DNA of 64,000 nucleotides from Luteimonas sp. MC1750 (lineage in GTDB: Bacteria > Pseudomonadota > Gammaproteobacteria > Xanthomonadales > Xanthomonadaceae), in NCBI RefSeq assembly GCF_016615955.1, contig NZ_CP067113.1, positions 62,001 through 126,000 of the forward strand. Reading direction: 5' to 3'. A model generated the notes under the pieces. That model worked only from the letters and a program-made list of their open reading frames with translations, ran no database searches and had not been told where the DNA came from. How positions within the stretch are numbered: position 1 is the stretch's first letter; the number at the start of each line of letters is the position of its first letter. Position numbers and translations under genes: made by a program. Positions 16,257-26,422 of this stretch are shown here, piece by piece.

Positions 16257-16436
16257 CCTGTAGGAGCGGCTAAAGCCGCGATGGCCCGCGGTCGCGGCAA
16301 GGCGACCATCATCATCGCCAGCGCGGATCGCGGCTGTAGCCGCTCCTACAGGGGTGCCGCCAGCGCGGATCGCGGCTGTAGCCGCTCCTACAGAGGGGTG
16401 CCACACGCCTGATCGCGGCTGTAGCCGCTCCTGCAG
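16257..16436. repeat. Four REP-type palindromic repeats upstream of mlaF and recC
   Basis: One forward copy (about 16257-16282) and three reverse copies (about 16326-16352, 16368-16393, 16411-16436) of the TGTAGGAGCGGCTACAGCC element; a degraded fifth may lie near 16445-16472. The second and third sit in a tandem unit of about 42 bases that also repeats GCGCGGAT before and GGTGCC after. They fill the divergent gap 16161-16495, so promoters for mlaF and recC must share this space; I could not place one. Confidence 0.85.
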
Positions 16437-16495
16437 TGGTCGCGTCTGCAGGGGCGGTATCAGCGGCTGCGACGGGGCTGCGGCATCATGGCTGC

Positions 16496-19400
16496 ATGAC
16501 CCAGGGGACCGGCGACTTCCGCCTCTATCACTCGAACGCGCTCGACGTGCTGGCCGGCCTGCTGGCCGCCGAGTTGCGCACGCCGGCGCCGGGACAGGGC
16601 CTGCTGGAGCCCGATGTCGTGCTGATCCCGCAGCCGGCGATGCGCCGCTGGCTGCAGGCCAGCCTGGCCGAGGCGCACGGCGTGGCGGCCAACCTGGAGT
16701 TCCTGACGCCGGGCGAGTTCGTGCAGCGCGCGCTGGATGCCAACGTGCCCGGCCGCGGCGAGGATCTCGACGCCGCGGCGCTGCGCTGGCGCATCCACGC
16801 GGCGCTGTCGGATCCGGCGGTGCTGCGCGACCGCGCGCTGCAGCCGATGCGCGCGTACCTGGACTCCGCGCCCGATCCGCTCAAGGGCTGGTCGCTGGCC
16901 GGCGAACTCGCGCAGGCCTTCGAGAAGTACAAGGCCTGGCGCCGCGAGTGGCTGCTCGCATGGGAGGCCGGCGAGGCGCCGCGTGATCCGCAGGCCGCGC
17001 TGTGGCGGCGCGTGGCCGGCGGCACGGGGCACCGTGCGCGACGCATCGAGGACTACCTGCGCGGCTTCGCGGCGCCGGGCGCGCCGCTGCCGATGGGACT
17101 GCCGAAGCGCCTGTTCGCCTTCGCCATCCTCAACGTCTCGCCCGACGTGCTGCGCGTGATCGCAAGCGTTGCGCGCGTCGGCACCCTGCACCTGTACGTG
17201 CCCTCGCCCAGCCGCGACTACTGGGGCGACCTGCAGCGCGCGCGCGGCGGCGATCCGGACGCGGCGGCCGGCGAGAACCCGCTGCTGCGCGCCTGGGGCG
17301 CGGCCGGACGCGATTTCATGGCGGTGCTGGGCAACTACGAAGTCGTGCACCCGGACATCGAGTTCCGCGGCGACGCCGATCCCGGCGAAGGCGGCGGCGC
17401 GCTCCAGGGCAGCCTGCTGCGCCGGCTGCAGTCGGACCTGTTCCACCGTCTGCCGTCGCCGCCGCCGGCGCCGACCGCGGACGATCCGCGCACGCGCCTG
17501 CCCGCGCTGCGCCGTGATGATCCCAGCCTGCAGGTGCACGCCTGCCACACCCGCCTGCGCGAGCTGCAGGTGCTGCACGACCAGCTGCGCGCGCTGTTCG
17601 AGCCCGGCTCGCCCGAAGGCGCGCGCTTCGATCCGCCGCTGCAGCCGCGCGACGTCGCGGTGCTGGCGCCGGACATCGATCCCTACCTGCCATACCTGGA
17701 CGCCGTGTTCGGCGGCCGCGGCCGCGCGGACGCCGGCTTCAACCAGGCGATTCCCTATGCCGTCGCCGATGCCAGCCCGCTGGCCGGCGAGCCGCTGGCC
17801 GATGTCTTCCTGCGCCTGCTGGCGCTGCCGGTGGCGCGCTTCGGCCTGGTCGAGACGCTGGACCTGCTGGCCAGCCCGCCGCTGGCCGAAGCCGCTGCGC
17901 TGGACGCGGCCGCCTTCGATCGCCTGCACGCCAGGCTGCACGCCGCCGGCGCGCGCTGGGGCCTGGATGCCGCGCACCGCGCACGCCTGGATGCGCCGCC
18001 AGACGATGCCTACACCTGGGCCTTCGCCCTCGACCGGCTGCTGCTGGGCCATGCCACCGGCAGCGATGCGCCGATCACCGGCGCCGACGGCGGCACCGTC
18101 GCACCGATGCCGGAGCTGGAAGGCAGCGCGCTCGACGCGCTCGACACCCTGGTGCGGCTGCTGCGCGTGCTCGCCCGCCATGCCCGCGTGCTGGATGAAG
18201 CGCTGACGCCCGACGGCTGGCGCGAGCGGCTGCTGGGCCTGCTCGACGCGCTGCTGCCGCGGCCGCCTGCATCGCCCGCCACGCGCCGCGCGCTCGACCG
18301 TCTGCGCACGCTGGTCGATGACTTCGCCGCCGACGCCCGTCGCGCCGGCGTCGAGCTGCCGGTGCCAGCCGAGATCGTGCGCGCGCACTTCGCGGCCGCG
18401 CTGTCCGAGGCCGACACCCGCGCACCGCTGCTCACCGGCGGCGTCAGCATCGCGCGCATGGTGCCGATGCGCCTGCTGCCCTTCCGCGTGATCTGCCTGC
18501 TGGGCATGGACGACGGCGCCTTCCCGCGCCGCGATCCCGCCGGCGGCCTGGACCGGCTCACCTCGGAGCTGGCCGGTGGTGGACGGCGCCTGCCCGGAGA
18601 CCGCTCGACCCGCGACGACGACCGCTTCCTGTTCCTGCAGCTGTTCGCCGCCGCGCAGGACGTGTTCTACGTCAGCTACCAGGGCGCCGACCCGCGCGAC
18701 GGCAGCGTGCGCGAGCCGTCGGTGCTGGTGGCCGACCTGCTGGCCGCCGCCGATGCGCAGCACGCGCCCGAGGCGAAGGCGGCCGAGGCGCTGGTGGTGC
18801 GGCATCCGCTGCAGCCGTTCGCGTCGGCGGCGTTCGGTGGCGGCGACGAACCGAGACGCTTCTCGTACAGCGCACAGTGGTGGCCGGCGGCAGCGCAGCC
18901 GTTCGCCCGGCGGGTGGCGTTGCCGGCGTGGTTTGATGGGGTCGCCTTGCCTGCGATGGATGCAGGCGAGAGCGGTGGCAGCGACACGTCCGGCGGCACA
19001 GGCGGCTCTGTAAACGTTGTGCAGGCTGACAGTTCAGGTGGCGCGGCAAGCGACAGCAGGGCGGGCGGCAACAGCGTGCTCGCGCTCGATGCGCTCCGCA
19101 GATTCCTCCAGGCGCCCGCCGAAGCCTTCCTCCGCCAGCGCCTCGGCCTGCGGCTGGCCGACATCGAAGACGTCGACGCGGACGTCGAGCCGCTGCTTGC
19201 ACCCGGCCGGGGCTTCGCGCGTCAGGTCCTGCAGAAGGCGGTGTTCGACGCCGTGCTGCGCGGCGACGATGACGCCACCACCCACGCCCTGCTGCGCGCG
19301 CGCGGGCTGCTGCCGTCGGGTCCGCTGGGGCGGCGCGCGCTGGAGCAGATGCGCGGACAGGTCGATCCCTACGCGCTGGCGTTCGGCGGCTGGCGCGGCG

Positions 19401-20014
19401 ATGCCACGCCGGACGCGCATCGCCTCGAGGTGGCGCTTGATGGCGTGACCCTGCAGGGCCGCCTCGCCGACGTCTACGACCACGGCATCGTGCGCGTGCG
19501 CTTCGATCCACCCGCCGGCCAGTCGGCGATCCGCAACGGCCTGGACTGGCTGCTGGCCAGCGCCGCGGGCCTGGCCAAGCCGCTGGTCGAGTTCCACGAA
19601 GACCGCGAGCTTGGCGCCGGCCCGCATCTGCGCGCGCCGCTGGATCCGGCGCAGGCGCGCGCGCTGCTGCGCATGCTGGTCGCGCTGCAGGACCGCGGCC
19701 TGCGCGAGCCGCTGCCGTTCGCACCCTACAGCGGCTGGGAGTTCTTCAAGGCCGGCGACATGCGGAAGGGCCTGGAGGCCGCGTCGAAGAAGTGGCATGG
19801 CGGCGACTTCAGCTGGGGCGAAAGCACCGGCGAGGCGCTGCAGCTGGCGCTGCGCGGGCGCGATCCGTTCGCCGACGAGGCCACGCAGGTCGCCTTTGTC
19901 GACCTGGCGATGCGGATCTACGGCGCCGTGGCCAAGGGCGAGCTCTATGCCGGGACCGACCTCGCCGCGCTGCGCGCGATTGCCGCCGGGCTCGACGTGG
20001 AGGAGGCGGAATGA
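16496..20014 (+). CDS. recC: Exodeoxyribonuclease V subunit gamma (RecC)
   Basis: A 1172-residue protein. The N-terminal region FRLYHSNALDVLAGLLA with VLIPQPAMRRWLQ is the RecC opening, and LPFRVICLLGMDDGAFPRR is a conserved middle motif. The C-terminus (HGGDFSWGES, then DPF) fits the family. RecC recognises Chi and splits the strands in the RecBCD complex, which processes DNA ends for recombination. ATG at 16496 starts MTQGTGDF. A Gly/Ser-rich stretch (about 18958-19080) is a low-complexity insert. E. coli RecC has 1122 residues. recB starts 16 bases after the stop; no ptrA gene lies between them. Confidence 0.93.
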   Translation: MTQGTGDFRLYHSNALDVLAGLLAAELRTPAPGQGLLEPDVVLIPQPAMRRWLQASLAEAHGVAANLEFLTPGEFVQRALDANVPGRGEDLDAAALRWRIHAALSDPAVLRDRALQPMRAYLDSAPDPLKGWSLAGELAQAFEKYKAWRREWLLAWEAGEAPRDPQAALWRRVAGGTGHRARRIEDYLRGFAAPGAPLPMGLPKRLFAFAILNVSPDVLRVIASVARVGTLHLYVPSPSRDYWGDLQRARGGDPDAAAGENPLLRAWGAAGRDFMAVLGNYEVVHPDIEFRGDADPGEGGGALQGSLLRRLQSDLFHRLPSPPPAPTADDPRTRLPALRRDDPSLQVHACHTRLRELQVLHDQLRALFEPGSPEGARFDPPLQPRDVAVLAPDIDPYLPYLDAVFGGRGRADAGFNQAIPYAVADASPLAGEPLADVFLRLLALPVARFGLVETLDLLASPPLAEAAALDAAAFDRLHARLHAAGARWGLDAAHRARLDAPPDDAYTWAFALDRLLLGHATGSDAPITGADGGTVAPMPELEGSALDALDTLVRLLRVLARHARVLDEALTPDGWRERLLGLLDALLPRPPASPATRRALDRLRTLVDDFAADARRAGVELPVPAEIVRAHFAAALSEADTRAPLLTGGVSIARMVPMRLLPFRVICLLGMDDGAFPRRDPAGGLDRLTSELAGGGRRLPGDRSTRDDDRFLFLQLFAAAQDVFYVSYQGADPRDGSVREPSVLVADLLAAADAQHAPEAKAAEALVVRHPLQPFASAAFGGGDEPRRFSYSAQWWPAAAQPFARRVALPAWFDGVALPAMDAGESGGSDTSGGTGGSVNVVQADSSGGAASDSRAGGNSVLALDALRRFLQAPAEAFLRQRLGLRLADIEDVDADVEPLLAPGRGFARQVLQKAVFDAVLRGDDDATTHALLRARGLLPSGPLGRRALEQMRGQVDPYALAFGGWRGDATPDAHRLEVALDGVTLQGRLADVYDHGIVRVRFDPPAGQSAIRNGLDWLLASAAGLAKPLVEFHEDRELGAGPHLRAPLDPAQARALLRMLVALQDRGLREPLPFAPYSGWEFFKAGDMRKGLEAASKKWHGGDFSWGESTGEALQLALRGRDPFADEATQVAFVDLAMRIYGAVAKGELYAGTDLAALRAIAAGLDVEEAE

Positions 20015-20030
20015 GTGGCGCTGAAACGAC

Positions 20031-23000
20031 ATGAGCAAGGCGGAAGAAATGACCCCGGACACTAGCGCTGCGTCCTTGTCGCCCGGTGATCCGTACCTGG
20101 AACTCGCGCTCGACGGCGTCCACGCCATCGAGGCCTCGGCGGGCACCGGCAAGACCTTCACCCTGGCCACGCTGGTGGTGCGCCTGGTCGTCGAGCGCGG
20201 CCTGCGCGTGTGCCACGTGCTGGCGGTGACGTTCACCGAGGCCGCGACCCAGGAGCTGCGCAGCCGCATCCGCGCGCGCCTGCTGCTGGCCGAGCAGCTG
20301 GTCGGCACGCCGCCGCCGGCCGATGCCGCGCCGGACGCCACGCTGACCCACGCCGTGCTCGACGCACACCTCGCGCGCGGCATGGAGAGCGCCGACGCCC
20401 TGCGCCGCCGCCTGCACGCGGCGGCCAACGACATCGACCTCGCGGCCATCTTCACCATCCACGGCTTCTGCGCCCGCGTGCTGCGCGAGCACGCGCTGGA
20501 AGCGGGGCAGGCCTTCGATGCGCCGGAGTTGCTGACCAGCGACGCGCCGCTGTACGAGGCCATCGCGGCCGACCTCTGGCGCACGCATGGCAGCGACGGC
20601 GAGGCGGCCGACGATCTCCTGGCGCTGTGGCCGCAGGGCCCGCCGTCGCTGGCCTGCGACCTGCCGCTGCTGGTGCGCGAGGACACGCTGCGCCCGATGC
20701 TGTCCGAGCTGCCGGCCGACCCCGCGCCGCGCCTGCACGCGACCGGCGAGGCATTGGCCGAGGCCTTCCGCGCGGATGGCGACGACTTCCGCGCGTCGCT
20801 GGTCTCGGCGGTGGAAGGCAAGGTGCTGCACGGCGGCAGCTACAAGGCCGCGTGGATCGCCGAGCTGTTCGACTCGCTGCGGCAGTGGTGCCACGCCGGC
20901 GAACGCGGCACGCCCTTCCAGCACGCCAAGCTGCCGCAGCTCACGCGCGACACCCTGCAGCAGCGCACCAGCGTCAAGCACGCCGGCCGCACGCCCGACT
21001 CGCCCGTCTGCGATGCCGTGCCCGCCTACCTCGACGCACTCGCCGCGATGGCCGAGTGGCAGGACGCGCGCCGGGTCGAGCTGCTGCATCGCCTGCGCGA
21101 CGACGCCCGCCAGCGCGTTGCCCGCGCCAAGCGCCAGCAGCGCGTGCAGACCTACGACGACCTGATCGACCGCGTGGCCGATGCCATCGACGGTCCCGGC
21201 GCCGGCGAACTCGTCGCACGCCTGCGCGCCCAGTACAGCGTCGCCTTGGTCGACGAGTTCCAGGACACCGATGCCCGCCAGTGGCGCATCTTCGACCATG
21301 TCTTCGGCGCCGCCAGCGCCACGCTGCACGGACAGTCGCCCGCACTGTTCGTGATCGGCGATCCCAAGCAGGCGATCTACGGCTTCCGCGGCGGCGACGT
21401 CGAGACCTACCTCGCCGCGCGCGACACGGCGCGCGACGCGCCGCCGCTGTCGCGGAACTTCCGCTCGCGGCCCTCGGTGCTGCGCGCGGTGTCGGCGCTG
21501 TACGCACAGGCGCAGGCAACCTCCGATGCCGACGCGTCGGCGGATCCGGCCAGGACGATCCCGCCGCCCTTCATCGACCCGCGCATCGGCTTCCGCGAAG
21601 TGCTGCCCGGCGGCGTGCGCAGCGACGCGGACTTCCTGCGCGATGGCGCTGCTGCACCCGCACTCACCCTGTGGCGCGCGCCGCTGCCGGACGACGTCGA
21701 CAGCAAGGGCAAGCTGAAGCCGCATAGGGCCGGCCGCTCGCGCGAGCTCGCCAGCGCCGCCTGCGTGGCCGCGATCCACCGCGTGCTGTGCGATGCGCGC
21801 GCCGGCAGGGCGAGCATCGAGGGCCGCCCCGTGCAGGCCGGCGACATCGCCGTTCTGGTGCGCACCCACAGCGAGGCCACGCGCATCCGCCACGCGCTGG
21901 CGATGGCCGGCATCCCCGCGGTGGCCGCCGGCAAGCAGAGCCTGTTCGCCACGCCCGAGGCGCGCGACCTGCACGCCCTGCTGCTCGCACTGCTGCACGG
22001 CGCCGACGACGGCCGCCTGCGCATGGCGCTGTCGACCGTGCTGGTCGGCCTGGACGCGACCGCCATCGCCGCGATGGACCAGGACGGCGACGCGCTGCGC
22101 CACTGGCAGCTCGAAGCCCTGGGCTGGCGCGAGCGCCTGCAGCGCGGCGGCCCGCTGGCCCTGGTCAATGCGCTGGGCGCCGAACACGCCGGCCGCGTGC
22201 TCGGCCTGCTCGACGGCGAGCGGCGCCTCACCAACTATCTGCAGCTGGCCGAGCTGCTGCAGGACGCGCAGTCACGCGCGCTCGGCCTGCACGGCCTCGT
22301 CGACTGGCTGGCGAACGCCATCGCCGACGCCAACGCCAACGACGAGAGCCAGCTGCTGCGCCTGGAGTCGGACGCGAAGCGCGTGCAGGTGGTGACCCTG
22401 CACAAGAGCAAGGGCCTCGAATACCCGCTGGTGTTCATGCCCTTCGCCGCCATCGGCGCGCATGCGCGCAATCCGGGCCAGCGCGCCGTGGTCAACATCG
22501 AGGGCCGGCGCGTGCTGCACTGGAAGCTGCTGGCGTCGCAGTCGGGCTGGGAGGAGGCGAAGGATGCGTGGACGCTCGCCCAGCGCGCCGAGGACGCGCG
22601 CCTGCTCTACGTCGGCCTGACCCGCGCGCGCCATGCGCTGTGGCTGGCGACGGGGATGTTGTGCAACCACGACAGGTCGCCGCTGCAGCACATGGTGGCC
22701 AAGCCGGAGGCGCTGGTGGACGCACTGGGTCCCGACGTCGTCGCGATCGACAGCGACGCGCCGCCGGCCTCGCTGCCGTGGCTGCCGCCGGCCTCCGCCG
22801 ACGTCGTGCCGCCGGCACGCACCGCCGCGCGGTCGCTCGCCAGCGACTGGTGGGTTTACAGCTTCACCCAGCTGGCGAATGCCGAAGGGCAGGAGGACAC
22901 GGCGGCCAGTGCGACGCAGCCGGCGGCGGGTGGGCAGGACGAGCCCTCGGGCGAGGTCGATGCCGACGTGGACGTGACGATGTCCGCGAGCGCGCGCGTT

Positions 23001-23918
23001 GATGCGGGCCGGGGCATTCGCGACGCCGTCCCTGCGGATGAGGGCATTCGCGACGCCGCCGCCGCGGGCGCGGACGCGCACGACGACGTCGCCGGGGACG
23101 CAGGCATCGGCGCGCGAGACGCCCTGCATCCGCCAAGCGCCGGCGCAGCGGCCCACGTCTTCGACCCGCGCTTCGCCGGAACCCGCTTCGGCGTGGTGCT
23201 GCATGACGTGCTGGAACACACCGACTTCGCGCGCTGGTCCACGTGGACGCCCGGTGCGCCCGCGCCCACGACCGACGACACCGCGCTGATCGCCGAACGC
23301 CTGCGCGCCGGCGGCTACCCGGCCGAAGACATCGACGACGGCATCAGTGTGCTCACCCCGCTCATCGGCCACACGCTCACCGTGGCCCTGCCCGAAGGCG
23401 TGCGCCTGGCCGACGTACCCGCGGACCGGCGCCGCCCGGAGATCGAATTCCAGTTCGCGCTCGCGCCCACGCGCGTCGACGCGCTGCTCGCGCTGCTGCA
23501 CCGCCACGGCTTGCTCACCGCGCGCCAGGGCTTCGGCGCGCGCCGCCGGCTGGAAGGCCTGATGACCGGCCTGATCGACCTCACCTACGTGCACGACGGT
23601 CGCTGGTACGTGCTCGACTACAAGTCCAACCGCCTGCCCGGCTACGGCTCCGCGCAGCTGGATGAGGCGATGGCGCACAGCGAGTACGACCTGCAGGCGC
23701 TGATCTACACGCTGGCGTTGCATCGCTGGCTGCACTTCCGGCTGGATGACAGGTACGACTACGCCCGCGACTTCGGCGGCGTGCGTTACGTGTTCTGCCG
23801 CGGCCTGGATGCCGCGCGCACGGATGCGCAGGGCGTGCAGGCTTGGCGCTTTGATCCGGAGCTGGTCGAAGAACTCGACGCGCTGTTTTCTGGCCACTCC
23901 GTGGAGGTTGCGGCATGA
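20031..23918 (+). CDS. recB: Exodeoxyribonuclease V subunit beta (RecB)
   Basis: A 1295-residue SF1 helicase-nuclease. Walker A ASAGTGKTFT (35-44), VDEFQDTD near 406, GDPKQAIYGFRGGD, and LHKSKGLEYP precede the C-terminal nuclease domain with LDYKSN near 1195. It is the 3'-5' helicase and the only nuclease of RecBCD. A disordered Ala/Asp/Gly-rich linker (about 22905-23150), with two copies of a GIRDA-containing segment, joins the helicase and nuclease parts. E. coli RecB has 1180 residues, so the linker accounts for much of the extra length. recD overlaps the end by four bases. Confidence 0.94.
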   Translation: MSKAEEMTPDTSAASLSPGDPYLELALDGVHAIEASAGTGKTFTLATLVVRLVVERGLRVCHVLAVTFTEAATQELRSRIRARLLLAEQLVGTPPPADAAPDATLTHAVLDAHLARGMESADALRRRLHAAANDIDLAAIFTIHGFCARVLREHALEAGQAFDAPELLTSDAPLYEAIAADLWRTHGSDGEAADDLLALWPQGPPSLACDLPLLVREDTLRPMLSELPADPAPRLHATGEALAEAFRADGDDFRASLVSAVEGKVLHGGSYKAAWIAELFDSLRQWCHAGERGTPFQHAKLPQLTRDTLQQRTSVKHAGRTPDSPVCDAVPAYLDALAAMAEWQDARRVELLHRLRDDARQRVARAKRQQRVQTYDDLIDRVADAIDGPGAGELVARLRAQYSVALVDEFQDTDARQWRIFDHVFGAASATLHGQSPALFVIGDPKQAIYGFRGGDVETYLAARDTARDAPPLSRNFRSRPSVLRAVSALYAQAQATSDADASADPARTIPPPFIDPRIGFREVLPGGVRSDADFLRDGAAAPALTLWRAPLPDDVDSKGKLKPHRAGRSRELASAACVAAIHRVLCDARAGRASIEGRPVQAGDIAVLVRTHSEATRIRHALAMAGIPAVAAGKQSLFATPEARDLHALLLALLHGADDGRLRMALSTVLVGLDATAIAAMDQDGDALRHWQLEALGWRERLQRGGPLALVNALGAEHAGRVLGLLDGERRLTNYLQLAELLQDAQSRALGLHGLVDWLANAIADANANDESQLLRLESDAKRVQVVTLHKSKGLEYPLVFMPFAAIGAHARNPGQRAVVNIEGRRVLHWKLLASQSGWEEAKDAWTLAQRAEDARLLYVGLTRARHALWLATGMLCNHDRSPLQHMVAKPEALVDALGPDVVAIDSDAPPASLPWLPPASADVVPPARTAARSLASDWWVYSFTQLANAEGQEDTAASATQPAAGGQDEPSGEVDADVDVTMSASARVDAGRGIRDAVPADEGIRDAAAAGADAHDDVAGDAGIGARDALHPPSAGAAAHVFDPRFAGTRFGVVLHDVLEHTDFARWSTWTPGAPAPTTDDTALIAERLRAGGYPAEDIDDGISVLTPLIGHTLTVALPEGVRLADVPADRRRPEIEFQFALAPTRVDALLALLHRHGLLTARQGFGARRRLEGLMTGLIDLTYVHDGRWYVLDYKSNRLPGYGSAQLDEAMAHSEYDLQALIYTLALHRWLHFRLDDRYDYARDFGGVRYVFCRGLDAARTDAQGVQAWRFDPELVEELDALFSGHSVEVAA

Positions 23919-25882
23919 GCACGCTCCCGCTGTTTCCTGAAAGCCAGGCTGGCGACGCAGTCGACAAGGCCGACAAGGCCGAAAAGGCCGACACGGTCGT
24001 CGACGCGGAAGCGATCGCGCCAGACGTGCACCATGCGCTGCCGCCGGACCAGGCACACGAAACGCGCCGCTTGGGCTTGCTGCAACAACTTGCCAAGGTC
24101 GGCGCGTTGCGCACCCTCGACCACGCATTGGCGCAGAGCCTGCGCCGGCTGGATCCGGAAACGCCAGACAGCGTGCTCGCGGCGGCGGCGCTGGCCTCGC
24201 TCGCGGTCGCCTCCGGCCACGCCGGCTTCGACCCCGCGGAGCCGCAGCGCCTGGTCGACGCCGCCATCGACTGGCCCACGCCCGACGCGTGGACCGCCGC
24301 GCTCGAAACCTCGCGCTGGGTCGCCCGCCCCGACACCGGCGATGCCGAATCCGCCGCCGACGCCCCGCTCGTGTACGAACACGGCCTCGTCTACCTGCGC
24401 CGCTACCGCGAGTACGAGCGCCGCCTGGCCGACGGTCTGCGCCGCATCGGCCGCGCCGTCCCGCGCACAGGCGCAGCCGCAAGCGATGGCGACGACGCGC
24501 ACGTCCCCGCGAGCCTCGCGCCGCTCTTCGCTCAGCTCTTCCCCGAGGCCGCCACCAGCGACGATCCGCAATCCCACGCCGCCGCCGCCGCGCTCCGGCA
24601 CAGCCTGTTGCTCGTCACCGGCGGCCCCGGCACCGGCAAGACCACCACCATCACCCGCATGCTGGTGCTGCTGGCCGCGCAGACGCTGGAAGCCGGCGCC
24701 GCGCCGCCGCGTATCGCCCTGGCCGCGCCTACCGGCCGCGCCGCCGAGCGCATGGCCGAGAGCGTGCGCAACGCCGTGCAGGCGCTGCCCGCGCTCGGCG
24801 TCGAGCCAGCGCTGTGCGCGCGGCTGCCCACCACCGGCACCACGCTGCACCGCCTGCTCGGCACCATCCCCGACTCGCCGCGCTTCCGGCACCACGCCGA
24901 CAACCCCCTGCCGTTCGACGTGGTGGTGGTGGACGAAGCCTCGATGATCGACCTGCCGCTGATGGCCAAGCTGGTCGAAGCCGTGCCCAACGGCGCGCGC
25001 CTGGTGCTTCTGGGCGATCCAGACCAGCTGCCCTCGGTGGAGGCAGGCGACGTGCTCGCCGGCATCCTGCGCGCAGCGGAAGCCGGCGGGCTCGACGCCA
25101 ACTTCCCGGCGCGCCATGTGCACCTCACCCGCGGCTATCGGCAGAGCGCGGCGCTCGACCTCGCGCCACTCGCCACCGCCGTCCGCGACGGCGACGTCGC
25201 GAGCGCGCTGTCACTGCTGCGCGGCGGCACGCTCGTCGGAGTCCACTTCCACGAAGCCCTCGCCGAACCGCTGCAGTCCCAGCATGACCACCTGCTCGCC
25301 CACTGGACCGCGCTGGCCAACACCACCGACCCTGCCGACGCGCTCGCGCTCGCCGGTCGTCTTCGCATCCTCACCGCCGTGCGCGATGGCCCGCAGGGTG
25401 CGCGCGGCCTGAATGCCCGGATCGAAGACATGCTCGCCGGCATGCGCCGCGGCGCCGGCCCCGCTTCGGCCTCCAGCCGCTACTTCCACGGCCGCCTGCT
25501 GCTGGTCACCGAGAACAGCTACCGCCACCGCCTGTTCAACGGCGACATCGGCATCTGCCTGCGCGACGGCAGCGGCACGTTGATGGCGTGGTTCCCCGGC
25601 GATGACCCGCGTAACCCGCGACCGTTCCATCCAGCTGCGCTGCCTGCGCACGACAGCGCGTTCGCGATGACGGTGCACAAGGCCCAGGGCAGCGAGTTCG
25701 ACGAGGTGTGGCTGGTGCTGCCCGAACGCGCCAACCGCGTGCTGACGCGGGAGCTGGTGTACACGGGGCTCACGCGGGCGCGGAGCGAGTTGCACGTGGT
25801 CGCGCATGCGGATGCCATCGGTGATGCGCTGGCACGGCACGCCGGGCGATGGTCCGGCCTTGGCTGGAGACTGAGCAGCTAG
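23915..25882 (+). CDS. recD: Exodeoxyribonuclease V subunit alpha (RecD)
   Basis: A 655-residue SF1B helicase. Walker A GGPGTGKTTT is near residue 236, followed by VVDEASMIDLPLM, LGDPDQLPSVEAGDVL, RGYRQS, and the final AMTVHKAQGSEFDEVWLVLP and YTGLTRARSEL motifs. RecD is the fast 5'-3' motor of RecBCD. A Lys/Asp-rich N-terminus with three short DKADKAEKAD-like repeats precedes the conserved part. The start overlaps the recB stop (ATGA, 23915-23918), giving tight coupling. Confidence 0.94.
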   Translation: MSTLPLFPESQAGDAVDKADKAEKADTVVDAEAIAPDVHHALPPDQAHETRRLGLLQQLAKVGALRTLDHALAQSLRRLDPETPDSVLAAAALASLAVASGHAGFDPAEPQRLVDAAIDWPTPDAWTAALETSRWVARPDTGDAESAADAPLVYEHGLVYLRRYREYERRLADGLRRIGRAVPRTGAAASDGDDAHVPASLAPLFAQLFPEAATSDDPQSHAAAAALRHSLLLVTGGPGTGKTTTITRMLVLLAAQTLEAGAAPPRIALAAPTGRAAERMAESVRNAVQALPALGVEPALCARLPTTGTTLHRLLGTIPDSPRFRHHADNPLPFDVVVVDEASMIDLPLMAKLVEAVPNGARLVLLGDPDQLPSVEAGDVLAGILRAAEAGGLDANFPARHVHLTRGYRQSAALDLAPLATAVRDGDVASALSLLRGGTLVGVHFHEALAEPLQSQHDHLLAHWTALANTTDPADALALAGRLRILTAVRDGPQGARGLNARIEDMLAGMRRGAGPASASSRYFHGRLLLVTENSYRHRLFNGDIGICLRDGSGTLMAWFPGDDPRNPRPFHPAALPAHDSAFAMTVHKAQGSEFDEVWLVLPERANRVLTRELVYTGLTRARSELHVVAHADAIGDALARHAGRWSGLGWRLSS

Positions 25883-25894
25883 CTGGACGGCCCC

Positions 25895-26329
25895 TCAGCG
25901 TCGCCGACGCACCCCCGCCTGCCGCCGGCGCTCCGCTGCCCCGGCCCAGAACACGTATCCATGCATGGAAGCAGCGCTCAATGCCACCAGCGTGAACATC
26001 AGATCGAGCGTCACGTAGGCATTCGTCACCTGGTCGAGCGGCGCCCAGCCGGAGCGCTGGAACCACAGCGACCCGGTACCGAAGATGCGATGTGCGGCCT
26101 GGTCCATCGACAGGGCCTGCCAGTCGGCAAACCGGAGCACGCCTGCGAACCCCCAGGCCACGCACGCTGCCGCGCCCAGCGCCAGTGCGCCGCCGAGCCA
26201 CAACGGCAGCTCGCGGGTCCAGCCCATGCGCGGCCACAGCTGCAGGCCGCCGAGGCTCCAGGTCAGTGCGAGCAGCAGAAGGATGAAGAGCAGGGCCATG
26301 TGAATGAGACTATGCGTCAAGCCATGCAT
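25895..26329 (-). CDS. Hypothetical four-helix membrane protein
   Basis: A 144-residue protein with about four membrane helices (near 9-28, 42-62, 98-118 and 120-132) and a very basic tail (AERRRQAGVRRRR). The ATG at 26329 gives MHGLTH; the internal ATG at 26299 (MALLFILL) is an equally possible start, and neither has a clear ribosome site. It converges with recD, whose stop lies 13 bases away. Family not recognised. Confidence 0.6.
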   Translation of the reverse strand: MHGLTHSLIHMALLFILLLLALTWSLGGLQLWPRMGWTRELPLWLGGALALGAAACVAWGFAGVLRFADWQALSMDQAAHRIFGTGSLWFQRSGWAPLDQVTNAYVTLDLMFTLVALSAASMHGYVFWAGAAERRRQAGVRRRR

Positions 26330-26422
26330 TGGCTAGCCGAACCACCCGTCGGCCGGCGGTCTCGTGTCACAGCTGCGGGCCAATGCGGCACGGCTGGGGG
26401 CACGACCACAACAGGACTTGGC

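Noticed and set aside
16161..16495. Possible CRISPR array in the repeated segment upstream of recC.
   Set aside because: The repeats are palindromic REP elements in mixed orientation with irregular, short gaps, and no cas genes are near.
16460..18805. Very long minus-strand reading frame opposite recC.
   Set aside because: High GC content leaves antisense frames open. The sequence shows no domain, is Gln/Arg-rich, and the plus strand clearly encodes RecC.
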